64,000 bases of DNA from Singulisphaera acidiphila DSM 18658 (GTDB lineage Bacteria; Planctomycetota; Planctomycetia; Isosphaerales; Isosphaeraceae). The notes below the pieces were generated by a model. It did not search any database. It was not told where the DNA came from and saw only the letters and a list, made by a program, of their open reading frames with translations. The stretch lies in the NCBI RefSeq assembly GCF_000242455.2, contig NC_019892.1, positions 620,001 to 684,000 of the forward strand, in the 5' to 3' direction. Below are positions 32,557 through 41,171 of the stretch, in pieces. A program made the translations under genes and the position numbers. The stretch's first letter is position 1. Each line of letters opens with the position of its first letter.

Positions 32557-33345
32557 TCAGATAGGTTCCACTTGCCAGTATTCGAGGTCGACCGGCGTGG
32601 GCCGGTTGAAGATGATCAGCATGACCTTGACCAAGCCACGGGCCTCGATCACTTCCTCGACCGTCCCCTCGAAGTTCTCGAACGGACCGTCCTTGATCTT
32701 CACCCGATCGCCCCGTTCGACGTTGATCCGGATCGTCGGGACCTTGTCGGTCTTGGCCGTTTCCTGACCGAGCATCTGGTTGACTTCGGTCTCGGTCATC
32801 TTGGTCGGCGTGCCGTGCGCACCGACGAAGTCGCCGACACCGGGCGTCTCCCGGACGGTGAACCAGGTCTTCTCGTTGAGCTCCATCTCGACCATGATGT
32901 AGCCGGGATAGGTTTTTCGCTCGACGATCCGCTTCTTGTTGTTCCGGATCTCGGTGATTTTTTCGGTGGGCACCACGATCCGACCGAAATAGCGCTCGAG
33001 TCCCTGGATCTTGACCCGTCGCTCCAGGGCGTCGCGAATCGTGTCTTCCCGCGAGCTCTGGACCTTGAGCACGTACCAAACCAGCTCAATCTTTTCCTCG
33101 TCGTCATCCACGACCGGGACGGCCGCTTCAGGTTCCGACTCGGGTTCGGATTCGAGTTCTGGCTCAGACTCAGGCTCAGGGGCGCGCCGGGCCGACTTAA
33201 TCGGCTGGCCGCCGTCGGGGGTCTGCTCCTCGACTTCGAACGCAGGGGAATCATCCTCCGCGGCGAGGGTTGGCGGTTCGTCCGGCCCCACGGCCCCGTT
33301 ACCGGGAGGGACCGAATCGGGGATCTCGTCAGTCGGGTGACTCAT
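32557..33345 (-). CDS. nusG: Transcription elongation/antitermination factor NusG with acidic N-terminal extension
   Basis: NusG links RNA polymerase to Rho or the ribosome. The NGN domain (KIELVWYVLKVQSSREDTIR, RYFGRIVVPTEKITEI, YPGYIMVEMELNEKTW) and the C-terminal KOW domain (GDRVKIKDGPFENFEGTVEEV) are clear. Before them lies an extension of about 85 residues rich in Glu, Ser and Pro, including repeats of PESEPEL-type. Total length 262, against the usual 175-185. It follows secE in the standard order. Confidence 0.95.
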   Translation of the reverse strand: MSHPTDEIPDSVPPGNGAVGPDEPPTLAAEDDSPAFEVEEQTPDGGQPIKSARRAPEPESEPELESEPESEPEAAVPVVDDDEEKIELVWYVLKVQSSREDTIRDALERRVKIQGLERYFGRIVVPTEKITEIRNNKKRIVERKTYPGYIMVEMELNEKTWFTVRETPGVGDFVGAHGTPTKMTETEVNQMLGQETAKTDKVPTIRINVERGDRVKIKDGPFENFEGTVEEVIEARGLVKVMLIIFNRPTPVDLEYWQVEPI

Positions 33346-33459
33346 GCAACGCCATGCGGGGAAGGAGGCCAGGAACCAGGGGAAACCACCAACGGGACGC
33401 GAGAAGTCCGGAGACCGCCGCGGCGGGACCGGAGGCGGCCGGATGGGGACGGGTCGGGG

Positions 33460-33996
33460 TTAGCCGGCACTTGAGCCGAACGCTCCCCCTCCTCCAAATT
33501 TCAAGACGCCGAGGATCTGGAGCAGGTTCGACCACACCCAGTCGACCCCGAACAGATAGACCGACATCAGCACAACGGTCGAGAGCACGACGGTCGTGGC
33601 GCGGTAGAGGTCGTCGCGGCTGGTCCACGAGACCTTGTTCATCTCGGCTTCGGTGGCGATCAGGAACTCGACGAACGGAGGGTATTCCATCAGGCGGAAG
33701 ATGAACCAGGCGAAAGCCGCGCCGATCGCCGTGGGCACTCCGAACCGGATCGCGGGACTCGAAGAGAGCAGCGCGTCATAGAGCCGCCAGAGCCCCAGCG
33801 CCACAACGACGCCGAGTCCGGCGGCGGTGTAGATCCGGGCGTACTGCCCCTGCTTTGGCTTGTGGAGCTTGGCGCTGAAGAGGTTCGTGACGAACAGGGC
33901 AAAATCCTTGCGGCGCTTGGATCCTCCTCCCGTCGCCCCCGCCTTCGGGGGCTTCGACGCCTTCGACGCCGGCGCTCCATCTTTGACTTTGCCCAT
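33460..33996 (-). CDS. secE: Preprotein translocase subunit SecE
   Basis: SecE stabilises the SecY channel. The start at 33996 gives 178 residues. Two N-terminal membrane helices (YTAAGLGVVVALGLWRLY and PTAIGAAFAWFIFRLME) precede the conserved cytoplasmic amphipathic region EAEMNKVSWTSRDDLYRATTVVL and a third helix, as in the three-span E. coli form. The Lys/Gly/Ala-rich N-terminus before residue 40 is an extension. It lies between tRNA-Trp and nusG, the usual neighbourhood. Confidence 0.93.
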   Translation of the reverse strand: MGKVKDGAPASKASKPPKAGATGGGSKRRKDFALFVTNLFSAKLHKPKQGQYARIYTAAGLGVVVALGLWRLYDALLSSSPAIRFGVPTAIGAAFAWFIFRLMEYPPFVEFLIATEAEMNKVSWTSRDDLYRATTVVLSTVVLMSVYLFGVDWVWSNLLQILGVLKFGGGGAFGSSAG

Positions 33997-34154
33997 GGCT
34001 ACTTTCTCGCGTGCAAGTGGACGGGACACAACTTCGTGGAGGTCGGTTCGCGGTCACGATCGGGGGGAGGCCTCGGGTCGATTCGGTCGAATTCCGAGGT
34101 GACCGATGCTGGCCTTCGGGTTCCGAAACAATCGGTTCCATTCGGCCAAAGAAG

Positions 34155-34227
34155 CACGAGCGGAGGGAATCGAACCCCCAACCGCCGGTTTTGGAGACCG
34201 GTGCTCTACCAATTGAGCTACGCTCGT
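34155..34227 (-). tRNA. tRNA-Trp (anticodon CCA)
   Basis: The minus-strand sequence folds into a full cloverleaf: acceptor ACGAGCG/CGCTCGT, D-arm AGCTCAATTGGTAGAGC, anticodon loop CTCCAAA, and T-arm GGGGGTTCGATTCCCTC. The discriminator base is G, as expected for tRNA-Trp. CCA is not encoded. Located between rpmG and secE, as in many bacteria. Confidence 0.95.
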
Positions 34228-34374
34228 CGCTAACAAGCCCCCTGAGCGGACCGGCCGGGCCTGACTACGAAGCCCGGCACCAGCGCCGTTGTTGTTTCCA
34301 TCGAAAATGGGACGGCCCGGCACGGCAAACTCGCCGCCCGCCGGGTCCGGACCATATCATTTCGTCTTAGTCGC

Positions 34375-34527
34375 CTACTTCTTCCGCGATTCCTTGTGCG
34401 GCGTGTGCTTGCGATCGCGCCGGCAGTATTTCTTCAACTCCAGACGATCGGCACCGCGTGTTTCTTTCTGCGTCCGGTAGTTCCGGTCTCCGCAGGCGGT
34501 GCATTCTAGCCAGACGTACTCGCGCAT
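34375..34527 (-). CDS. rpmG: 50S ribosomal protein L33
   Basis: This 50-residue protein begins MREYVWLECTACGDRNYRT and continues TQKETRG, RLELKKYCRRDRKHTPHKE, matching the L33 family at nearly every conserved position. Only one CxxC is present (CTAC); the second pair is reduced to a single Cys, so the zinc site looks incomplete. It lies between tuf and tRNA-Trp, its ancestral place next to secE, and was found by reading the frame directly because it is very short. Confidence 0.92.
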   Translation of the reverse strand: MREYVWLECTACGDRNYRTQKETRGADRLELKKYCRRDRKHTPHKESRKK

Positions 34528-34560
34528 CTACCCACTCCCGCGCCGGTGCGAACGGCCGCC

Positions 34561-34585
34561 GCCGCCCTTTGAAAAAAAGGGCGGC
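34561..34585 (-). promoter_or_regulatory. Hairpin between tuf and rpmG
   Basis: GCCGCCCTTT and AAAGGGCGGC form a perfect 10-bp stem. On the transcript the loop is U-rich, but no U-tract follows. It could attenuate read-through from tuf, a highly expressed gene, into rpmG-secE-nusG. Confidence 0.5.
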
Positions 34586-34610
34586 CAGCGGCGAATTGCA
34601 CAGATCAAGG

Positions 34611-35822
34611 TCACTGAAGGATCTTGGTCACAACGCCGGCGCCGACGGTCTTACCCCCTTCACGGATGGCGAACCGAAGGTTCTCTTCCATCGCGATGGG
34701 AGTGTGCAGCTCGACGGTCATCTTGATGTTGTCGCCGGGCATGCACATTTCGGCTTCGCTATTGTCCTCCGAGAGGAGGTTCAAAACCGAGCCGGTCACG
34801 TCGGTCGTCCGGAAGTAGAACTGGGGCCGGTAGCCCTTGAAGAACGGCGTGTGCCGTCCCCCCTCGTCCTTCGAGAGGACGTAAACCTCGGCCTCGAACT
34901 TGGTGTGCGGGGTGATCGAACCGGGCTTGCAGATAACCTGCCCACGCTCCAGGTCGGTCTTTTCAATGCCTCGCAAGAGCACGCCGACGTTGTCTCCGGC
35001 CTGGCCGAAGTCCATCGTCTTCTGGAACATTTCAACGCCGGTGACCACCGAGTTCTTGTTGGCGTTGAACCCAACGATCTCGACGGCTTCGCCAACCTTG
35101 ATCGAACCACGCTCAATCTTGCCCGTGCCGACGGTACCGCGTCCCTTGATGGAGAACACGTCTTCGATCGGCATCAGGAACGGCTTGTCCACCGCTCGGA
35201 CCGGCTCGGGGATGTACTCGTCCATCGACTTGACCAGGTCGAGAATCGGCTGAGCCGCGGCCGGGTCGGTCGGGTTTTCGTAGGCGGGACGGCTGCATCC
35301 GCGAGTGATCGGGATCTCGTCGCCGGGGAACTTGTAGTGGGTCAGGAGCTCACGCAGCTCCATCTCGACCAACTCCAACAGCTCCTCGTCGTCGACCAAG
35401 TCGATCTTGTTGAGGAAGACCACCAAGGCGGGGACGCCGACCTGGCGAGCGAGCAGAATGTGCTCACGAGTCTGCGGCATCGGCCCGTCTGCGGCCGAAA
35501 CCACGAGAATCGCGCCGTCCATTTGGGCGGCACCCGTGATCATGTTCTTGATATAGTCAGCGTGACCCGGGCAATCGATGTGGGCGTAGTGGCGCTTTTC
35601 GCTCTCATACTCGACGTGCGAGACGGCAATCGTGACCGTCTTGTTCGCGTCGCGGACAGTTCCGCCCTTGGCGATGTCCTTGTAATCCTTCTTCTTGGCC
35701 TGCCCGTGAGCGGCGAGAACCGAGAGGAGGGCTGCCGTGAGCGTCGTCTTGCCGTGGTCGATGTGCCCGATCGTTCCCACGTTGACGTGTGGTTTTGTCC
35801 GGGTGAACGTTTCCTTTGCCAT
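34611..35822 (-). CDS. tuf: Elongation factor Tu
   Basis: EF-Tu delivers aminoacyl-tRNA to the ribosome. The 403-residue protein has [36 protein letters not shown] and NKID, and ends [14 protein letters not shown]. The switch I segment reads [25 protein letters not shown]: the usual RGITI is KTVTI, with the catalytic Thr kept. The tRNA gene order in front is the same as that of E. coli tufB. No tuf is found next to fusA in this window. Confidence 0.98.
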   Translation of the reverse strand: MAKETFTRTKPHVNVGTIGHIDHGKTTLTAALLSVLAAHGQAKKKDYKDIAKGGTVRDANKTVTIAVSHVEYESEKRHYAHIDCPGHADYIKNMITGAAQMDGAILVVSAADGPMPQTREHILLARQVGVPALVVFLNKIDLVDDEELLELVEMELRELLTHYKFPGDEIPITRGCSRPAYENPTDPAAAQPILDLVKSMDEYIPEPVRAVDKPFLMPIEDVFSIKGRGTVGTGKIERGSIKVGEAVEIVGFNANKNSVVTGVEMFQKTMDFGQAGDNVGVLLRGIEKTDLERGQVICKPGSITPHTKFEAEVYVLSKDEGGRHTPFFKGYRPQFYFRTTDVTGSVLNLLSEDNSEAEMCMPGDNIKMTVELHTPIAMEENLRFAIREGGKTVGAGVVTKILQ

Positions 35823-35979
35823 TGCTTAGCGCCTTACGGCATCCCTGGTGTTCGTTTGGCGGGGACCCGCCCAGCCGCCCCACACGTCAACAATGGTCCG
35901 CTCCGGGCGGGACTACCCAGCGGCCTGGGGCCGACCTCTGGGTCCAACTCGCACCGCCCGGACTTGGGCGTCGCCCAAA

Positions 35980-36052
<73 letters not shown>

Positions 36053-36148
36053 ATTTGCTTCAAAACCGAATTCGTCGCGAAGTTAAAAGTCGAGCGAAAC
36101 AGGGTTCAGCAGTCGGCCAAATCTCAACTCCCCGCCACCAGACCTGAG

Positions 36149-36219
36149 AGCGGGTGATGGGAATCGAACCCACGTTGCCTGCTTGGAAGGCAGGTACTCT
36201 ACCATTGAGTTACACCCGC
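36149..36219 (-). tRNA. tRNA-Gly (anticodon TCC)
   Basis: Acceptor GCGGGTG/CACCCGC with U discriminator, anticodon stem CCTGC/GCAGG with loop CTTCCAA, and T-arm GTGGGTTCGATTCCCAT. Seventy-one bases. It decodes GGA/GGG and lies between tRNA-Tyr and tRNA-Thr. Confidence 0.94.
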
Positions 36220-36382
36220 ATGCAACCGCTCAGGCCGTAATAAAATCGGCCGAAGGTGTGGATCGGGGGAGACTCGTATTTGGCCTTACCCTGGGTCTTA
36301 GCTTACCTGTTCTCGCTTCTCTTCTCGAGGCCCTTTCTTTTCAAACTTCCTTAGAGGACCTCTCTTCGCAACGGTTCGGCAG

Positions 36383-36464
36383 TGGGTGGAGCAGGATTCG
36401 AACCTGCGAAGGCAGAGCCAGCAGATTTACAGTCTGCCCCCTTTGGCCACTTGGGTATCCACCC
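36383..36464 (-). tRNA. tRNA-Tyr (anticodon GTA)
   Basis: Acceptor GGGTGGA/TCCACCC, anticodon stem GCAGA/TCTGC with loop CTGTAAA, a long type-II variable arm and T-arm GCAGGTTCGAATCCTGC. The 82-base length and the A discriminator fit bacterial tRNA-Tyr. Confidence 0.95.
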
Positions 36465-36567
36465 GACTTGGACTTGCGTCCCTAGCACCGACTTTTCTTC
36501 ATTTGGCCTACGTTGATCCTAGTCGGTACTACGTGGCTCACTTCACTTCCCTACGGCAGAACACCAG

Positions 36568-36640
36568 AGCTGGCGGTGAGAGTCGAACTCACAACCGTCG
36601 GTTTACAAAACCGGTGCTCTGCCAGTTGAGCTACGCCAGC
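36568..36640 (-). tRNA. tRNA-Thr (anticodon TGT)
   Basis: Acceptor GCTGGCG/CGCCAGC, anticodon loop TTTGTAA, T-arm GTGAGTTCGACTCTCAC. The outermost anticodon-stem pair is mismatched (C-A), which is tolerated. First gene of the tRNA-tuf transcript. Confidence 0.93.
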
Positions 36641-36664
36641 ATCGGCAAGGCCATGAAATTCCCA

Positions 36665-36692
36665 AATATACCGTCGTAACTGTTCGTTGCAA
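36665..36692 (-). promoter_or_regulatory. Sigma-70 promoter of the tRNA-tuf operon
   Basis: On the minus strand TTGCAA is followed after 16 bases by TATATT, about 25 bases upstream of the tRNA-Thr(TGT) 5' end. A small palindrome (TTTCGCCGAATCGGCGAAA) lies at about 36701-36719, just upstream. Confidence 0.65.
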
Positions 36693-36972
36693 GATCATTT
36701 TTCGCCGATTCGGCGAAATTCGACTTGGCAGGAACAGTGACAGGGCGGTGTGCTCCAATTCCCTTTGGTTTTGCCCGCAGGGTCTTGAGAGCGAACACGA
36801 CCGCGTTCGGCCAGCGGCGATTTCTGGGGCCGCCGGTGAAACGCGGTCGAAGCCGTCCCGTCGTTACTCCGTTTTTTGGAGCAACCTCATGAACGGACGA
36901 TATTAGCGGGGGGCGGAGCCTTTGGCAAGAGGGTCCTCCCGAAATCTTCGATCTTCTTCCAAGCGCTGAGTT

Positions 36973-38646
36973 TTAGAGCATGGGGAGGTCGAGTTTTTCC
37001 TCGATGGCGATCCTCCGAAGCTTATCCTGGGCGCGTGATTCGATCTGCCGAACGCGTTCCTTGGTGATCCCAAGCTCGCGACCGAGCTGCTCGAGGGTCT
37101 GCTCGCTGACGCCGTTGATTCCGTAGCGGCTGATGATGATCCGCCGCTCGCGATCGTCGAGTCGGCCGAGCATCCCCTTGACGGCTTCCTGGTTCCGGCG
37201 CTGGGCGGATTCGTACTCGTGCTCGTCGATTCGGGTGTCGGCGGCCGCTTCAAACATTTCTTCGTGTCCGGTGACGAACCGGTCGCGTCGGTAGTTCTCT
37301 TCGGGGATCGTCCGGGCGAAGTTTTTCATGATCGCCCAAGAGGCGTAGGTGCTGAACTTGTTGCCGCGAGCGTAGTCGAACTTCTCCACGGCGCGGATGA
37401 GCGACATATTGCCGTCGGAGACCAGCTCGAAGAAGTTATTCGAGGGGCCGACGTGCCGCTTGGCGATGGAGACGACCAGGCGGAGGTTGGAGCGGATGAT
37501 CTGGTTCTTGACCGCCAACGCGTCTTCCTGGAGCCGTTCGATCTCGTCGAGGTCGCTGGTGCGCGCCCGGCTGGGATCGATCTGGTCGCGGAGCCGGTTG
37601 GCGAGGCACTTTAAGTAGTTCATCTTGCGGAAGAGGTGGGCTTCCTGTTCGCGCCCGAGCAAGGGAACTTCATAGAGGCTTGCCAGGTAAGGGGGGAGCC
37701 CCTTGGGTGCCTTGGTGCGCCGGGGTGCCTTACCGTCGGCCGGCAGGGGCATGGGCCCCAGGATCGTCTCGGAGGCCGTGGGATCGTCGAAGCTCGGGTG
37801 CGGCATAAACTCGAGCTTTACGCTCAAGATCCGCAAGGCACGCATCTCGTTAATGACGCGGTAGACGCTCGAGCGGGTCCGACCGAATTGCGTGGCCAGG
37901 ACCTCGGCCGAGACGCCCCGGCGATAGAGTCGGTAGATTTGCCCCTTGGCCTCCTCGTCGAGAGGACCGGCCATCGGGGGAAAGATCGCCCGGTCGGGAT
38001 GACCGCGGTCGTAGCTCTTCAGCGTCGTGCGAACGGTTTCCGTGGAGCGTCCCATTTTACGAGCGATCCTCCGCGCAATCTCGACCAGGCCCCCCTGGCC
38101 GACCTGCGCCATCCGACGAGCGCGACGAATGATCTCGTCCCGCTCCTCGTCAGTGAGTTGTCGGAACCGAGTCCCCCGGTCAACCTGGTCGCGGTGCGAC
38201 TCAACGAATCGCATCACGCTCGACTCGAGAAACCCGACCTTGGTGCGCCCGTCGATGACGAATCGCCGGGCCACTAACCCTTGTCGCCGCCACCGCGTGA
38301 TCGTCCGGGTCGACACGTTGAAGCGGAGACAGACCGCCTCGACCGTCAGCACCGGCTCCGCCGCTTGATCGACCGCTTGCCCTACCGTCCCTGACAGATC
38401 CTCAATGAAGAGACGAAGGTCGTGGCGAACCCCACTCCCCTCCAACAGAAGCTCGGGGGCCGTTTCGGGGCGATATCCCTTGATGCGATACCAGAGATAT
38501 TCGTACGGATACTGCTTCTCCGGCTGAATCTCCCCTAGCAACGTCTCGGCCCGATCAACCTGTTCGAGTCGCTCCTGCTTCGGAGCGAACCGAGCCTGTT
38601 GCTCCTTCAGCTGCTTCAGGGCCGGGTGGCAATAGCTGCTCCCCAT
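36973..38646 (-). CDS. RpoD/SigA-type sigma factor with long helix-turn-helix N-terminus
   Basis: The start at 38646 (GGGGAG upstream) gives 557 residues. The C-terminal half is a sigma-70: region 1.2 (LPPYLASLYEVPLLGREQE), region 2 (NLRLVVSIAKRHVG; FDYARGNKFSTYASWAIMK) and region 4 (LDDRERRIIISRYGI; ITKERVRQIESRA). Region 3 appears very short. The first ~300 residues are unlike RpoD region 1.1: they contain at least three helix-turn-helix-like segments (VEAVCLRFNVSTRTITRWRR; EIARRIARKMGRSTETVRT; SAEVLATQFGRTRSSVYRV). The promoter set is unknown; whether this is the housekeeping sigma cannot be told. Confidence 0.9.
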   Translation of the reverse strand: MGSSYCHPALKQLKEQQARFAPKQERLEQVDRAETLLGEIQPEKQYPYEYLWYRIKGYRPETAPELLLEGSGVRHDLRLFIEDLSGTVGQAVDQAAEPVLTVEAVCLRFNVSTRTITRWRRQGLVARRFVIDGRTKVGFLESSVMRFVESHRDQVDRGTRFRQLTDEERDEIIRRARRMAQVGQGGLVEIARRIARKMGRSTETVRTTLKSYDRGHPDRAIFPPMAGPLDEEAKGQIYRLYRRGVSAEVLATQFGRTRSSVYRVINEMRALRILSVKLEFMPHPSFDDPTASETILGPMPLPADGKAPRRTKAPKGLPPYLASLYEVPLLGREQEAHLFRKMNYLKCLANRLRDQIDPSRARTSDLDEIERLQEDALAVKNQIIRSNLRLVVSIAKRHVGPSNNFFELVSDGNMSLIRAVEKFDYARGNKFSTYASWAIMKNFARTIPEENYRRDRFVTGHEEMFEAAADTRIDEHEYESAQRRNQEAVKGMLGRLDDRERRIIISRYGINGVSEQTLEQLGRELGITKERVRQIESRAQDKLRRIAIEEKLDLPML

Positions 38647-38747
38647 CCTCGGAATTCTCCCCAGGCGAACCCCTTCATCCTCGAACCCGTTGCAACCCGT
38701 CATTCCTTAGCACAAGGGGATACCGACCGGTGTACTTCACTAGCCTA

Positions 38748-38777
38748 TTTAAATCTTCGCATCCTTCTTTACTTCAA
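38748..38777 (-). promoter_or_regulatory. Possible promoter of the sigma-factor gene
   Basis: On the minus strand TTGAAG and TTTAAA are 18 bases apart, about 100 bases before the start codon, in a locally A/T-rich stretch. Match to consensus is moderate. Confidence 0.35.
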
Positions 38778-39653
38778 GAAAGCCCTCTCCCTCTCGGAGA
38801 GTGAGCCCTCTTCCCAGGTTCGCATTCCCATTTCTTCTACGCAAACCAGATGCCTTTGGGTCGTTAATAATCAGGGATCCCCGACACCAATCCCTCGATC
38901 CGCCGCGTTCTCCACCGCTTCAAACGCTGGTTTCAAACAGACGTTTTAACTCGCGGATTTGTTCGGAGATTTCGGTTCACGACCCCACCATTTGACGGAC
39001 AAGTCCTGCCCCAAGTTCCCATCCCGATTGCATTTTCGGTGGGAATCGTTTCTTTCGGAATTCCGACCATCAAGCCGGTACTGGGAATGCGGTCGGACAA
39101 AAGAAGAACCCCGATCCTCCGCAAGACTACCGCGGTCACACCTCTCTTCATTTCGAATTACGAGAACCTGACCGATTTGTGACAAACGCATTGTGGCGTG
39201 CATGCAGATTTTGGAGGATTTGCCATCCGGATCCCCAGATTTAGGAACAAGTCAGAGAGATTTGAGGGTGTGGAAGCTTGAGGGCGTGGCAGCATCGCGT
39301 GGGGCTCCCTTTTGTGGGGAGGGATTTGACTTGAAAGGCGAGCGCGGCCTGTTCGATCGCATCCGGGGAGGCGTGCGGAATTGACAGCGTGGTTGCGGAC
39401 CTACTAGAGTTCAGAGGAGGTTCAGCCTGAGAGGAACTCAATCACCCGAGTCGGAAGTCCGACGCCGGCTTGGGGTTCATGGGGCGATTCAACGATCGGC
39501 CTGGTCCGCACCCTCCCACAATCGGATGGGCTTTGCCTTCTCGCTCCGTCCTGGCCCCGAAGTCCCACAGGGGGATTAAACAAAGGGATGAGGGGCGAGC
39601 TTGCGGTTTGGGCTTTGAGTCGGGAAGTTCGTTGAACCAATGAGGAGCTACGG
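38778..39653. other. Gene-free region of about 0.9 kb
   Basis: No reading frame on either strand shows a family pattern, signal peptide or good start. The base composition of 38780-39190 is noticeably less GC-rich than the flanks. A plus-strand promoter candidate is at 39381-39410. I see no tRNA-like or strongly folded RNA here. Confidence 0.5.
39381..39410 (+). promoter_or_regulatory. Possible promoter for the secreted-protein pair
   Basis: A perfect TTGACA is followed by TACTAG after 15 bases or TAGAGT after 18. It lies about 245 bases upstream of the first of two secreted-protein genes. Confidence 0.4.
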
Positions 39654-41060
39654 ATGGCCGCGTTCAGAGGTTCCATGATCGGGCTGGTGATTCTTGGGGG
39701 AGGCCTGACCGTCTTCGGGGCCGACGCCAAGGAGAAGGAGACGGTGGAGCTCCGTGACTCCGCACAAGTGGGCGACTCGACCAAGGTGCTCGTCACCTTG
39801 AAGGCCGAGGGACTCTATCGGCCGGCCCCTGCTCCTGGCGCGGCCAAGTCCGAGCCCGTCAAGCCATTGAAGTTGAAGGTCGAGACGCGGCTCGAGTTCC
39901 TCGAGCGGGTGCTCGTGACCGACCCCGTGGGGAAGCCGGGGCGCGCCACTCGGGTGGTCCGCAAGGTGAGCCAGGCGGCCTCGGCGATCAACGGTGAGAT
40001 CCGGCCGACGGCCGCGGTGCTCCGGCCGGAGGTCGCCCTGCTCGTGGCCGAACCACGCGCGGGGGGAGTGGTCGTCTTCAGCCCTGGTGGTCCGTTGACT
40101 CGCTCCGAGTTGGAGTTGGTGCAAGGCGCAGGAGATCCCTTGGCCCTGGCCTCCCTGCTCACGGATAAGCGGGTCAAGGTGGGCGATTCCTGGACGGTCG
40201 GTGACGACGCGGCGCGGTCCCTCAGTTCGTACGACTCCCTCATTGATAACGCACTTCAGGCCAAGGTTGAGTCGATCGACGCCCAAACGATCAAAATCCA
40301 CCTGGAAGGGAATGTCCGGGGGTCGGTGCTCGGCGGCGAAGGGAAAATGCTCTTCGAGGGAACGTTGAATCTCGATCGCGCGGCCGGGCGAATCGACCGG
40401 CTGCACCTGCAACGTTCCGAAGCGAGGAAGCCGGGCGCGGTTGAGGCGGGCCTGGAGGTGAAGAGCACCCTGACCGTCACCCGGCAACCGGTCGAGCCCT
40501 CGGCCTCGATTCCCGACGATGCGCTCGCCGGGGGGGCGGCGGAGCCCGACCCGCAACAGGAGCAACTGCTTCTGATCTCGCCCGACGGGAAGTACACCCT
40601 GAGTCACGACCGCAACTGGCACACCTATTGGGACGATCGGCGGCTGACGGTTCTCAAGCGGCTCGACCGAGGGGTGGTCGTCGCGCAGTGCAACCTCTTG
40701 AATGGCCCGAACGCGGGCAAGGGGCGGCACCAGGATCTGAAGCAGTTCCGCAACGACCTCCGGAGCGCCTTGGGGTCAAGGTTTGCCTCGTTCCTTGGCG
40801 AAGGGGAAGTCGAGGGTGACCCGGCGGGCGGCTTCCGCTATAAGGTCGGCGTCCAGGGGCGTGAGGGGAACCTCGGCCTGGTCTGGTACTATTACCTGAT
40901 CGCCAGCCCGGACGGCGATCAGTTGCTTGCGACGTTCACCCAGGCGGATAACCAGGTCAAAGCCTTCGGCGACCAGGATCTTCGCTTGATCGGCTCGCTG
41001 CGTTGGCGGGACGCGGCGGAGTCTTCTCCGCGTCCCGATCCGGATGCAAAACCGGAGTAG
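39654..41060 (+). CDS. Secreted protein of unknown function (first of a pair)
   Basis: The 468-residue product starts after a GAGGAG site and has a signal peptide (MIGLVILGGGLTVFGADA). The N-terminal two-thirds is beta-rich with no known motif. The last ~150 residues begin LLLISPDGKYTLSHDRNWHTYWDDRRL and resemble the PsbP/MOG1-like fold often attached to secreted proteins (inference from pattern only). The next gene has a comparable layout, so the two may be old duplicates. Function unknown; membership in an envelope or stress system is only a guess. Confidence 0.7.
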   Translation: MAAFRGSMIGLVILGGGLTVFGADAKEKETVELRDSAQVGDSTKVLVTLKAEGLYRPAPAPGAAKSEPVKPLKLKVETRLEFLERVLVTDPVGKPGRATRVVRKVSQAASAINGEIRPTAAVLRPEVALLVAEPRAGGVVVFSPGGPLTRSELELVQGAGDPLALASLLTDKRVKVGDSWTVGDDAARSLSSYDSLIDNALQAKVESIDAQTIKIHLEGNVRGSVLGGEGKMLFEGTLNLDRAAGRIDRLHLQRSEARKPGAVEAGLEVKSTLTVTRQPVEPSASIPDDALAGGAAEPDPQQEQLLLISPDGKYTLSHDRNWHTYWDDRRLTVLKRLDRGVVVAQCNLLNGPNAGKGRHQDLKQFRNDLRSALGSRFASFLGEGEVEGDPAGGFRYKVGVQGREGNLGLVWYYYLIASPDGDQLLATFTQADNQVKAFGDQDLRLIGSLRWRDAAESSPRPDPDAKPE

Positions 41061-41171
41061 CACGGCCCTGCCCTGCTCGGCTACGGCCGGGGCCGTTCTC
41101 TTCTTTTTTTCTTTGTCTATGGGGTCGGCGTTCGGCGGTTCCACCATATATTTCGAAATCGAGGCGTTCCC

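Noticed and set aside
30547..33474. 975-codon open frame running opposite rplJ, rplA, rplK and nusG
   Set aside because: It crosses several conserved genes and gaps antisense; composition is that of reversed ribosomal genes.
39193..39384. Short plus-strand frame of 63 codons in the 38.8-39.6 kb gap
   Set aside because: No ribosome binding site of note, no motif, and it ends at the promoter candidate for the next genes.
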